Below are positions 1 to 7,449 of a stretch of 53,767 bases of DNA, piece after piece. Position 1 is the first letter of the stretch, and every line of letters begins with the position of its first letter. The DNA is from Oscillospiraceae bacterium (GTDB lineage: Bacteria > Bacillota > Clostridia > Oscillospirales > Oscillospiraceae), in the NCBI GenBank assembly GCA_024697625.1, contig JAILFJ010000154.1, positions 1 through 53,767 of the forward strand, written 5' to 3'. Below the pieces are notes generated by a model. That model saw nothing but the letters and a program-made list of their open reading frames with translations, was not told the DNA's origin and did not search any database. Made by a program: the position numbers and the translations under genes.

Positions 1-195
1 TTCTACTTCCGTACCACCGACGTGACCGGCGTCATCTCCCTGCCCGAGGGCGTTGAGATGTGCATGCCCGGCGACAACGTCGACATGGACGTCGAGCTGA
101 TCACCCCGATCGCCATCGAGAACGGCCTTCGCTTCGCTATCCGTGAGGGCGGCCGTACCGTCGGCTCCGGTGTTGTTATCGGCATCAACGAGTAA
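1..195 (+). CDS. tuf: Elongation factor Tu, C-terminal end (partial)
   Basis: The window opens inside this gene; 64 codons and a TAA stop are present. They encode the last beta-barrel domain of EF-Tu, recognisable from [10 protein letters not shown], the MCMPGDN segment, and the closing [17 protein letters not shown]-Tu delivers aminoacyl-tRNA to the ribosome as a GTP complex. Codon use is strongly biased to C-ending codons, as expected for a very highly expressed gene. It ends 15 nt before a perfect 17-bp terminator hairpin, so it is the last gene of its transcript. Confidence 0.97.
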   Translation, partial: FYFRTTDVTGVISLPEGVEMCMPGDNVDMDVELITPIAIENGLRFAIREGGRTVGSGVVIGINE

Positions 196-210
196 TATAA
201 TCGCTCTTTT

Positions 211-251
211 ATAAAACAGGCACACTCTGTTTTGGAGTGTGCCTGTTTTAT
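211..251 (+). terminator. Intrinsic terminator of tuf
   Basis: Perfect 17-bp inverted repeat (211-227 with 235-251) around a 7-nt loop. The right arm ends in CTGTTTTAT, giving the U-rich tail. The A-rich left arm would let it also work from the other strand. Confidence 0.9.
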
Positions 252-277
252 AATCTGACAATCTGAATAAATTTGTA

Positions 278-307
278 TTGACTAATTGTACTGCTGTGAG
301 CTATATT
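278..307 (+). promoter_or_regulatory. Candidate promoter in front of an isolated hairpin
   Basis: TTGACT at 278-283 and TATATT at 302-307, spacing 18. The predicted start, near 314, falls at the left edge of the terminator-like hairpin 312-351. No gene on this strand follows. Confidence 0.45.
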
Positions 308-311
308 TAAG

Positions 312-360
312 CGATCCGCCCTGCAGGCTCTCCGGCTGACAGGGCGGATCGTTTTGTGTT
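312..360 (+). terminator. GC-rich hairpin with U tract; possible end of a very short RNA
   Basis: A 12-bp perfect stem (312-323 with 340-351), 16-nt loop, followed by TTTTGTGTTTTG. It has the form of a plus-strand intrinsic terminator, although tuf already has one 60 nt upstream. It may end a short transcript from the promoter at 278-307, or act as a back-up terminator. On the minus strand the tail is poor in U, so it suits the minus-strand gene at 471 less well. Confidence 0.6.
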
Positions 361-470
361 TTGTAAGAGGGGCGAGAGGATTCCGGCTGCAGGGAATTGT
401 CTTCTCTGCGGACCGTAAAAGATGTTGAAGAGAGAGAAGCAGCTGTGGTATACTGTCCCCGCAATGTCGC

Positions 471-1739
471 CTATCTGCCCCAAGAAGGATAATACTTCGG
501 ATCGTTATAGGGATAGGGAGCGACCTCAGGCCAGCGGTCGTATTCAAACTGCTGCCTCAGCAGGGTATAGCGCTCCGGAACGCTTCCGTCCGGATTGTGA
601 CGCCAGTATCCTACGGCGGAGCTTTCCTCTTTATAGATGATCTGAGTATCGGGATGGGCCTCCAGGATCTGCTCCATCGCACCCTCAGGGAAGTATTGGG
701 CAGTACCGGCGCCGATCCAGAGCCGCTTGAGCTTCGGCATACCCAGAAGGACTTCCCATCCGGTGGTTTTGCCCATACCGCACATGTTCAGATGCTCGAG
801 ATTCTGCAGCCCGGCAAGCGGATGCAGGTCCAGCTCGATATGGCCGGCGGGAAGAATCTCCAGGTATTCCAGCTTGGTGCAGTTCTCCAGCATGGCAAGA
901 GTGTTCCAGCCGCTGGCAGTGATGATCAGCACTTCAAGATCCGGCATATAACGGATGAAGTTCCAGTCGTGCAGGTCGAGGTTATGTCCCAGATCCAGGA
1001 GGCGGAGCTTTGTGAGGTACTTGAGCTCCTGCGTACAGTTGTCTGTCATGTTCGGATAGTGATTGGCACACCAGAGACGCTCGGAATCGGTCCGCATGGT
1101 AAACATGTCATCGGCGAACCAGATGCGCCAGATCACTTCCATCTCGGGATACTCGTCCCGGATGAGCGCCATAGTCACCGAGGGGACACCGCAGCTGTCC
1201 ATATCCAGACGCCTGCAGTGCCGCATCAGCGGCAGAATCTCGCGGATTTCACGGCCGTTGTCGTTCATGGGGCTGTGGTTGAGGTCCATCTCTTCATCCA
1301 GCGTGGTGAAGTAACGCCCGAAGAGCACGAAGCGATAGACGAGCTCTGCCTGTGGGGCGGCCTCCTGAAGCAGGCGGAGATCGGCCCAGTCGAGGTCACG
1401 GGTCGCGGCTTCCGGGCGTTTTACGGAGGCGGTCTGCGCGTTCAGCTCCGCCCGTCCGCTCTCGGTCCAGGCGCCATCCGTGCCGAGATCAATCAGTTCC
1501 AGAGCAGGCATCTGTTTCAGCAGCTCCGCAACGGCGCGGGCATCGGCATGTACCAGCCCGGGAAGATAAAGCTGCATCTCGTCTGTATTGTGGGTGCTTC
1601 CATCCGGAAAGTGAAGCTCTGCAGCCGCAGGTGTCTTAACCTCGTCCTGGGGAGGTACAGATTCTGCTGCGGCTTTCGGCACCGCAAGGGTGCAGAGCAC
1701 CAGGATGACGGATAACAATAGCATTTTATATTGCTGCAT
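471..1739 (-). CDS. Secreted leucine-rich-repeat-like protein
   Basis: 422 residues. The N-terminus is a signal peptide (about residues 1-25, hydrophobic core LLLSVILVLCTLAV, likely cleavage after KAAA). The mature part has irregular leucine-rich repeats, clearest in the last third (LTKLRLLDLGHNLDL, MPDLEVLII, CTKLEYLEIL, LQNLEHLNM, MPKLKRLWI, each about 22-26 residues apart). Such repeats usually form a curved binding surface; the ligand is unknown. It has no sorting motif or C-terminal anchor, so it is probably released or loosely wall-bound. The start is well supported: AAGGAG lies 8 nt upstream of ATG. An extended -10 (TGTTATAAT) lies on this strand at 1813-1821. No operon partners. Function not assignable. 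Confidence 0.85.
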   Translation of the reverse strand: MQQYKMLLLSVILVLCTLAVPKAAAESVPPQDEVKTPAAAELHFPDGSTHNTDEMQLYLPGLVHADARAVAELLKQMPALELIDLGTDGAWTESGRAELNAQTASVKRPEAATRDLDWADLRLLQEAAPQAELVYRFVLFGRYFTTLDEEMDLNHSPMNDNGREIREILPLMRHCRRLDMDSCGVPSVTMALIRDEYPEMEVIWRIWFADDMFTMRTDSERLWCANHYPNMTDNCTQELKYLTKLRLLDLGHNLDLHDWNFIRYMPDLEVLIITASGWNTLAMLENCTKLEYLEILPAGHIELDLHPLAGLQNLEHLNMCGMGKTTGWEVLLGMPKLKRLWIGAGTAQYFPEGAMEQILEAHPDTQIIYKEESSAVGYWRHNPDGSVPERYTLLRQQFEYDRWPEVAPYPYNDPKYYPSWGR

Positions 1740-1812
1740 GAGCGGTTCTCCTTTTTTTTATGTGACAGCGAAAGAAACCGTGAAAGCTCGTCCTCTATAT
1801 AAAGACTTTCTC

Positions 1813-1821
1813 ATTATAACA
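1813..1821 (-). promoter_or_regulatory. Extended -10 promoter of the leucine-rich-repeat gene
   Basis: Minus strand reads TG-T-TATAAT, an extended -10 element; the -35 region is poor. It lies about 75 nt upstream of the start codon. Confidence 0.5.
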
Positions 1822-1935
1822 TGGAGTGACACGTTTATCCATATGCATTTTTGACGGTGAGTGATGATCTGCCGCAGAGAATCCTCACAGGAGGACGAAA
1901 GCGTCTGTCAGATTTTCACGGGACCTGGAGTCTTC

Positions 1936-1980
1936 AGAAACAGGAACAGAAAGAAACAGGAACAGAAAGAAACAGGAACA
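1936..1980 (+). repeat. 16-bp tandem repeat carrying Shine-Dalgarno-like cores
   Basis: The 16-nt unit AGAAACAGGAACAGAA runs for 45 nt, about 2.8 copies, without mismatch. Each copy contains CAGGAACA. The AGGA of the last copy (1974-1977) sits 8 nt before the ATG at 1986 and serves as the ribosome binding site. Confidence 0.9.
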
Positions 1981-1985
1981 AGATC

Positions 1986-3317
1986 ATGAATCTACTTGAA
2001 CAGTACCGTTCCAAGCTCAGGACGGCAGACGAAGCAGTGAGAGCTGTAAAAAGCGGCGACTGGGTTGACTACGGTACAAATAACTCATACCCCGCTGCGC
2101 TGGACGCCGCCCTGGCAAAACGGAGGGAAGAACTGCACAGCGTAAAAGTACGCGGCAACCTGATGCAGGGGCCGGTTAACGTGGTCGAGTGCGACCCGGA
2201 GACGGAACACTTCATCTACAACACCTGGCACTGCTCGGCTTATGAGCGCCGCCTCTGTGACCGGGGGCGCGCCTACTTCACACCGATGGTCTTCCGGAAC
2301 ATGGACTGGTATTACAGGAGTTTCCTCAAGGTCGATGTTGCGATGATCTCGGCAGCCCCGATGGATGAGGACGGAAACTTTAACCTCTCCGGAACAGTCG
2401 GTGTGACCCGCACGATCGCAGACTGCGCCAGACATCTGATCGTCGAGGTGAATCCGGCCCTGCCGCGGGTCAGCGGCGAAGCGGCGAAGCTTCCGCTCTC
2501 CAAAGTGGATGCTGTCGTTGAGACGCCGGGAAGTCCGCTGTGGGAGATGAACCCAACGCCGCCGAGCGAACTGGAAAAGCAGATCGCGAGCCATATCTTT
2601 CCGTATCTCTGCGACGGGGCAACGATCCAGCTTGGCATCGGGGGCGTGCCGAACGCAATCGGGGAACTGATCGCGGAATCCGACCTCCGGGATCTCGGCA
2701 TGCATACGGAGCTCGCCTCCGACGGGTATCTGTCGCTGCACCGGGCAGGGAAACTGACCAACCGCTGTAAGAGCCTGCATCCCGGCGTGGGAGTAATGGG
2801 GATCGCAATCGGTTCAAAGGCTTTCTATGAATGGATTGACGGGAACCCCGATCTGATCGGCTACCCGCTGAACTATGTAAATGCAATCCCGGTCATTGCG
2901 CAGCATGACAACATGATCTCGATTAACGGCTGCCTTGCGGCTGACCTCTACGGTCAGGTCTGCGCCGAAAGTGCCGGCCTGCGGCAGATCAGCGGGACAG
3001 GGGGACAGCTTGACTTCGTCAACGGTGCGACAGCTGCAAAGGGAGGCCGTTCTTTCCTCTGCATGAGCTCCTCCTATTTAGACAGAGAGGGCGTGCGTCG
3101 CTCGCGTATCCTGCCGCATTTTGAGGGGGATATTGTCACCACACCCCGCAGCGAGGTGTTCTTCCTTGTAACTGAGTACGGGGCAGTCAACCTGGCGGGG
3201 AAGAGTTCCTGGGAGCGGGCGGAGGCGCTGATCGCTGTTGCGCATCCTGACTTTCGGGAGGAACTGATCCGTGCGGCGGAGGCACAGAGAATCTGGCTGC
3301 CGCATAACAAACGCTGA
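1986..3317 (+). CDS. Acetyl-CoA hydrolase/transferase family: butyryl-CoA:acetate or 4-hydroxybutyrate CoA-transferase
   Basis: 443 residues, the usual length of this CoA-transferase family. It moves CoA between an acyl-CoA and acetate through a glutamyl-CoA intermediate, for example releasing butyrate at the end of butyrate fermentation. Seen: the N-terminal DEAVRAVKSGDWVDYG, the central NTWHCSAYERRL region, the glycine loop QLGIGGVPNAIGEL (about 215-228) and the HTELASDG segment with the expected catalytic Glu at about 242. The frame stays open back to 1851, but the ATG at 1986 gives the family N-terminus and has an AGGA 8 nt upstream. Butyryl-CoA, 4-hydroxybutyrate and propionate enzymes cannot be separated safely by eye. 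No butyrate-pathway genes adjoin it. The ribosome binding site lies in a tandem repeat. Confidence 0.88.
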   Translation: MNLLEQYRSKLRTADEAVRAVKSGDWVDYGTNNSYPAALDAALAKRREELHSVKVRGNLMQGPVNVVECDPETEHFIYNTWHCSAYERRLCDRGRAYFTPMVFRNMDWYYRSFLKVDVAMISAAPMDEDGNFNLSGTVGVTRTIADCARHLIVEVNPALPRVSGEAAKLPLSKVDAVVETPGSPLWEMNPTPPSELEKQIASHIFPYLCDGATIQLGIGGVPNAIGELIAESDLRDLGMHTELASDGYLSLHRAGKLTNRCKSLHPGVGVMGIAIGSKAFYEWIDGNPDLIGYPLNYVNAIPVIAQHDNMISINGCLAADLYGQVCAESAGLRQISGTGGQLDFVNGATAAKGGRSFLCMSSSYLDREGVRRSRILPHFEGDIVTTPRSEVFFLVTEYGAVNLAGKSSWERAEALIAVAHPDFREELIRAAEAQRIWLPHNKR

Positions 3318-3355
3318 TACAGATGTGATTGTCGTTTTTTTTATATGAATCAGAC

Positions 3356-3384
3356 TTTACATCCAAAAAGAAAGCTGTTACAAT
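3356..3384 (+). promoter_or_regulatory. Sigma-A-type promoter of the DUF308/channel pair
   Basis: TTTACA at 3356-3361, 17-nt spacer, TACAAT at 3379-3384. It lies about 100 nt upstream of the gene at 3483. Confidence 0.65.
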
Positions 3385-3482
3385 AGGCGGCGCGGAAAGA
3401 ACGGAACGTAAAAAAATGAAAGCGGTCTGTGCTTTCTGTGTCACGAATACCTTGTTTCAAGAAAAGAGGAGGAAAAATCATT

Positions 3483-4025
3483 ATGACAGTTCTCAGTATT
3501 ATTCTCGGCATACTGCTGGTTATCGGCGGGTTCTCCTGCATGTTTACCCCCCTGGCCACCTTCCTTTCCACGGGCTATTACATCTCCATCATGCTTCTGG
3601 TATACGGCATTGTCGGCCTGATCCGGTTCTTCAAAAAGCAGGCGGGAGTCTTGGAGATGATCGTCAGCGTCCTGGCTGTGATCGTCGGCATTATCTGCCT
3701 CATTTATCCTGGCAAATCGCTGGTCTTTGACCGTATGGTGCTGATCATGATTGCTGCCTGGCTGATCATACAGGGAATTGTGTCCATCATCGTGTCCATC
3801 CGGCTCCGCGAAGCCCGCAAGGGCTGGTACTGGGGCGTTATTGTGGGCGTTCTCGGCATCGTGGCCGGTATCTATTCCTTTGCTCACCCTGTCCTGACCG
3901 CGATGACGGCAGGCGTTCTGATCGGCTGGTACTTCATCCAGGCCGGCTTTGACCTGATCATTCTCGGCAGCGCAGCCGATGCCGTCAAGGACGCCATAGA
4001 AAGCGAAAGGAACAGCCAGGTTTGA
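3483..4025 (+). CDS. DUF308/HdeD-like six-helix membrane protein
   Basis: 180 residues, almost entirely membrane segments: about six helices in three pairs, with short basic loops such as RFFKKQ and RLREARK. The pattern (repeated hydrophobic helix - G - helix pairs, YPGKSL in the middle, YSFAHPVLT near residue 125) is that of the DUF308/HdeD family. E. coli HdeD is linked to acid resistance; the molecular activity of the family is not known. The start at 3483 is chosen over an in-frame codon at 3429 because AGAGGAGG sits just before it and the hydrophobic helix begins at once. Its TGA overlaps the TTG start of the channel gene, so the two are probably translationally coupled. Confidence 0.8.
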   Translation: MTVLSIILGILLVIGGFSCMFTPLATFLSTGYYISIMLLVYGIVGLIRFFKKQAGVLEMIVSVLAVIVGIICLIYPGKSLVFDRMVLIMIAAWLIIQGIVSIIVSIRLREARKGWYWGVIVGVLGIVAGIYSFAHPVLTAMTAGVLIGWYFIQAGFDLIILGSAADAVKDAIESERNSQV

Positions 4026-4444
4026 GACGTCTGCAGATCCTGCGGCGCGTTCTGCGTGAAACCGGTGCCTACAGTATCTGGAGTGGATTCCTGATTCAGT
4101 TTTTTATCAGTGCCGCGGTGATCTGGCTGCGCGAACCCGAAATACACCGATACGGTGACGCACTGTGGTATTGCTATGCGGTGGTGACCACCATCGGCTT
4201 CGGTGATGTTGTCGCCCAGCATTTCCTGTCACGGCTGCTGTCAGTCCTGCTGTCCATCAGCGCGGCTCTTGTGATCGCTCTGGTTACAGGCGTGGTGGTG
4301 AATTACTTCAACCAGATCACGGCGCTTCGTCAAAAGGATTCACTGATGGCACTCATGGACAAGCTGGAACGTCTGCCGGAACTCCCGCGGGAGGAGCTGG
4401 AACAGATTGCCCTGCGTGCAAAGCAATTCAGCAATCAGAAGTGA
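4022..4444 (+). CDS. Two-TM potassium channel
   Basis: 140 residues. Helix 1 at about 19-36, a pore loop with the K+ selectivity filter TTIGFGD (56-62), helix 2 at about 70-95, then a soluble charged tail of about 45 residues. This is the minimal pore module of the ion-channel family (Ion_trans_2); four copies form the pore. It lacks the RCK/TrkA-N domain seen in many bacterial channels; the short tail (DSLMALMDKLERLPELPREELEQ) is predicted helical and may be a small tetramerisation or gating coil. The start is TTG at 4022, within the stop of the upstream DUF308 gene (TTGA overlap), so expression depends on it. The pairing suggests a joint role in membrane potential or acid/ion stress; that is inference. 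Confidence 0.85.
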   Translation: MRRLQILRRVLRETGAYSIWSGFLIQFFISAAVIWLREPEIHRYGDALWYCYAVVTTIGFGDVVAQHFLSRLLSVLLSISAALVIALVTGVVVNYFNQITALRQKDSLMALMDKLERLPELPREELEQIALRAKQFSNQK

Positions 4445-4515
4445 GGCAGGCAGGAAATACGGTAAATCCGCTTCTATACCCAAGGGCCTTCAGGTTCCCT
4501 TATTCTTTTGAACAA

Positions 4516-4568
4516 AGCCGCCGGCTTTTCATCCAGACTGCAAAAATCTGGACGAAAAGCCGGCGGCT
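4516..4568. terminator. Bidirectional terminator between convergent genes
   Basis: A 15-bp perfect outer stem (4516-4530 with 4554-4568) and a 6-bp inner stem (4532-4537 with 4547-4552). It lies between the channel gene (+) and the permease (-), with AT-rich flanks on both sides. Confidence 0.8.
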
Positions 4569-4580
4569 TATACAATTATA

Positions 4581-5687
4581 TTATGCGATTCGGACCGCTA
4601 TGAGGGAGAGAATCAGGATCAGAGCAAAGTTGACGGTCAAAAACTCCAACAGGAAGCGACCGGTGTGGGAATGCTCCGAATGAGAATACAGCTTCAGACT
4701 GATGAGGCTCGCAAGGCTGGCAATCGGAGTACCGAGTCCGCCGACATTGACGCCCAGTAAGAGAGCATGGGAGCTGTCGGTGAAGCCGGAGAGCAGAAGA
4801 GCGGCGGGCACGTTGCTGATCACCTGGCTCGTGAGGAGCGAGGTCAGGTATTCCCGGCCCTGCATCACTTGGCGGATTGCAAGAGCCACGCGATCGATGC
4901 GGGCGAGATTCCCGGAAAAGATAAAGAAGGCGACAAAAGTCAGGAGCAGCATGAAGTCCGCCTTCAGGAGCAGCCGGCGATCAAAGAAGAGCAGTACCGC
5001 AACCACTGCCAGCAGCATCACGTACCAGGGAATGACACGCAGGACGACCAGAAGGCACACCGCAAAGAGCACAGAGTGCAGGACGATGGGACGACGCTCG
5101 AGATCCGGTGCTTCCCCGAGAAAGAGATCCAGATGGTCCCTGCGGAAGATCAGGCACAGCAAAAGCAGCAGAATCAGCGAGGCGATCCACACAGGAAAGG
5201 TTACCTGAAGAAACTCTCCGAAGCGCATGTCATAAAATGAATACAGGTACAGGTTCTGTGGGTTTCCGACCGGCGTGAGCATGCTGCCAAGGTTGGCGGC
5301 CACGGTCTGAAGAACGACCACATGGATCAGCTCCTGCTGATGATGCGCCATGCCCATAACCACAACGGCGAAGGGAACAAAGGTCAGCAGTGCAACGTCG
5401 TTTGTGATCAGCATGGATGTGAAAAAGCAGAGGCTGACCAGAAGAACTGCGATGCTGCGAAGATTTGCGGCACGCTCACACAGCGAATGGGCGAGGCGCG
5501 AAAACAGACCTGCCTGCCGAAGCCCGTTGACAACGGTCATGAGACAATAGAGCAGAGACAGGGTACGAAAGTCGAAATAGGAGAGATACAGCCTGTCGGG
5601 AGGAACAAAGAAGCAGGTAAGCAGTGCTGCGATGGCAGCGATAATAAGAACAGGCTCACGGCGGACAAAGGAACGAATAGCAGACAT
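4581..5687 (-). CDS. ArsB/NhaD/SLC13-type permease (ion transporter superfamily)
   Basis: 368 residues, about 10-11 membrane helices. Motifs of the ion-transporter superfamily are clear: ITNDVALLTFVPF (94-106) and GNPQNLYLYS (141-150) in the first half, SNVPAALLL and GVNVGGLGTPIASL in the second, the two pseudo-symmetric hairpin regions that bind anion and cation. Members move dicarboxylates or sulfate with Na+, arsenite, or Na+/H+; the substrate cannot be read here. No arsR or arsenate reductase is nearby, which argues against arsenite. The start ATG follows a GGAG 11 nt upstream. A promoter on this strand lies at 5726-5754. At under 400 residues it is compact compared with usual SLC13 members of 420-480. 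Confidence 0.82.
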   Translation of the reverse strand: MSAIRSFVRREPVLIIAAIAALLTCFFVPPDRLYLSYFDFRTLSLLYCLMTVVNGLRQAGLFSRLAHSLCERAANLRSIAVLLVSLCFFTSMLITNDVALLTFVPFAVVVMGMAHHQQELIHVVVLQTVAANLGSMLTPVGNPQNLYLYSFYDMRFGEFLQVTFPVWIASLILLLLLCLIFRRDHLDLFLGEAPDLERRPIVLHSVLFAVCLLVVLRVIPWYVMLLAVVAVLLFFDRRLLLKADFMLLLTFVAFFIFSGNLARIDRVALAIRQVMQGREYLTSLLTSQVISNVPAALLLSGFTDSSHALLLGVNVGGLGTPIASLASLISLKLYSHSEHSHTGRFLLEFLTVNFALILILSLIAVRIA

Positions 5688-5725
5688 GATTGTTTTTACT
5701 CCGAAGCTTCATGAAATACTGCTGC

Positions 5726-5754
5726 ATTATGCCACAGAGAGATGAAGAATTCAA
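5726..5754 (-). promoter_or_regulatory. Promoter of the SLC13-type permease
   Basis: Minus strand: TTGAAT (5749-5754), 17-nt spacer, CATAAT (5726-5731). It ends about 40 nt before the start codon. Confidence 0.55.
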
Positions 5755-5860
5755 TACTGCTTTGATAACGTATCATTGAGTAGACAGAAAGAACTGACAC
5801 AAATCAGAGCTGATCAGAGCATCGCAGGGTAACGGTGCTGCTGCCATTCAAAGACCTCAT

Positions 5861-5906
5861 AAGAAAAACAGATCCAGGCGGGGGGATCAATCCTACCTGG
5901 ATCTGT
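5861..5906 (-). terminator. Terminator of the diguanylate cyclase gene
   Basis: An 11-bp perfect stem (5868-5878 with 5896-5906). Read on the minus strand it is followed by TTTTTCTT, 34 nt past the stop of the gene at 5940. Confidence 0.85.
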
Positions 5907-5939
5907 CATGATGATCTGTGTGGGAAGCGAACGACGCGG

Positions 5940-7112
5940 TTATGACGGTCTGCGGGCTCTTCTGTCCATTCCGGCCTGACGGTAGAATGCGGCCTTCGCA
6001 GCATACATGGCTTTGTCTGCCTCAACGACCAGCTTCTCCGCAGACAGCTCTGTGTTCTCCGCAGCCAATGCATAGCCTGAGGCCAGGCTGAGGGTCTGGA
6101 CATTCTCTCCGTGCCACTGCGCTGCCTCCTGCTGCAGGCGGTCATTCGCACTCGTTACCGTCTCCCGAGGCATCTGTGCCAGAACGACAAACTCGTCCCC
6201 ACCGGTGCGATAACAGCGCCCGTTTTGATAAAAAGTGTTTGTGATACAGGCAGCCGCACCGCGTATTAATTCATCGCCTGCCTCGTGGCCCATCTGGTCA
6301 TTGACTTTTTTGAGCCCGTTGATGTCAACCGTGAAGACGACCAGATCCTTCGGCAATGTCCCTGCTGCATCCAGCTCACTCAGTGCAAGGGTGTAGGCAA
6401 GACGGCTGTAGACCCCGGTCAAGGCGTCCGTATCGAGCTGAATCTGCTGCTTTCTCAGACTGTCGTCCATTGACTGTGCGCCGAACTCTACATAGTGAAT
6501 GAAGATCAGCGCAGCTCCGATCGTCAATGCAAGATAGGATGTCCTGCTGTCTCCACCTGATAATTCCTGCATCATGATTCCCACGAGAATCAGGATCAGG
6601 ATAGCGTTCAGAGACTTCCGGTTCTGGCGCCGGAAGGAAAGGCCATACAGGAAAAACTGCAGTATTACGACACCAATGACGATGAAACACATACCGAGAT
6701 AGAGCGGATACAGCGGACCGTGGTGGTATGCATTGCTTTCGTCAACCTGTACCATCCAGCCGGTCAGGGGATTGAGAAGCTGTACGAGCGTGTTGACAGC
6801 AATCAGTCCGGCGAGAAACCAGTTCCATCGATTCTTCAGCCTGAGCTGAAGGATGATCGCGCCGCCGGCCATAGGCGTCAGTATGTAATCCAGGGTCTTG
6901 ATGATCAGAATCAGCTTCCCTGAGATATTTTCCCTCCCACTGAGGAAGACACCGCAGTATTCCGCCAGGGCTGAGACTGCAATCAGCAGGTACGTGAGAA
7001 ATAAGATTTGCTTGTCCCTGGCCTGTATTCTGGCATTTTCATAAACCAGAAGGCTCAGCACACCCAGAGAAAGCCATACCAGCAGTGTTGTTGAGGTATA
7101 AAAACTAAACAA
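5940..7112 (-). CDS. Membrane diguanylate cyclase (GGDEF domain)
   Basis: 390 residues from the start chosen. The first about 210 residues hold 7 hydrophobic helices, an integral-membrane sensor of unknown ligand. A short linker leads to a full GGDEF domain: LTGVYSRLAY at its entry, DINGLKKVNDQMGHEAGDELI for metal/GTP binding, and the intact active-site loop TGGDEF near residue 303. It should make cyclic di-GMP. No RxxD inhibitory site sits at the usual place before GGDEF (YQNGRCYRT instead), so product inhibition may be weak. Start choice: the frame opens at TTG 7169, but the TTG at 7112 has AAGAGGA 7 nt upstream, and a TATAAT at 7177-7182 on this strand would start transcription near 7170. 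It is monocistronic with its own terminator. Confidence 0.85.
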   Translation of the reverse strand: MFSFYTSTTLLVWLSLGVLSLLVYENARIQARDKQILFLTYLLIAVSALAEYCGVFLSGRENISGKLILIIKTLDYILTPMAGGAIILQLRLKNRWNWFLAGLIAVNTLVQLLNPLTGWMVQVDESNAYHHGPLYPLYLGMCFIVIGVVILQFFLYGLSFRRQNRKSLNAILILILVGIMMQELSGGDSRTSYLALTIGAALIFIHYVEFGAQSMDDSLRKQQIQLDTDALTGVYSRLAYTLALSELDAAGTLPKDLVVFTVDINGLKKVNDQMGHEAGDELIRGAAACITNTFYQNGRCYRTGGDEFVVLAQMPRETVTSANDRLQQEAAQWHGENVQTLSLASGYALAAENTELSAEKLVVEADKAMYAAKAAFYRQAGMDRRARRPS

Positions 7113-7449
7113 TTGTTTTCCTCTTTTCTTGCCCAATGCTACACGATTCTCAGCAGACGGTACTCTCAACTACTGAATTATATTAATGGGAGCAGAGGAA
7201 AAAGTCAAGAGAGGGTGGCAGAATGCCACGTTTCTCGGATTAAGAGTTCCGATTCACGTTGTGCGTTTTCGGATGCTGTTGATCGAAATGATGAAGACCA
7301 GACCGATTACATCCCGTTATGCAGATGGCAATGGAGCGGGCGTCGACCGATTATGGACTTATACGGGCAGATTCTTCTTGACGGACAAGCTTTGAGAAAG
7401 TATTATTTAAGAGCGTATTGCACGGCTTAAAAGAAAGAGGAAAAGGCTA
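7113..7449. other. Intergenic stretch with divergent promoters and no convincing gene
   Basis: The minus strand carries TATAAT (7177-7182) for the GGDEF gene. The plus strand carries the promoter at 7378-7406. Between them is about 190 nt with no ribosome binding site that fits an open frame. A 69-codon frame (7186-7395) and an overlapping frame ending at 7430 exist but match nothing I recognise. They could be relics of a gene lost when the AT-rich gene at 7450 arrived. Confidence 0.5.
7378..7406 (+). promoter_or_regulatory. Promoter of the acyltransferase gene
   Basis: TTGACG (7378-7383), 17-nt spacer, TATTAT (7401-7406), with the start codon 44 nt downstream. Confidence 0.7.

Noticed and set aside
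7186..7395. A 69-codon frame upstream of the acyltransferase
   Set aside because: No ribosome binding site, no similarity that I recognise, and it spans the promoter of the next gene.
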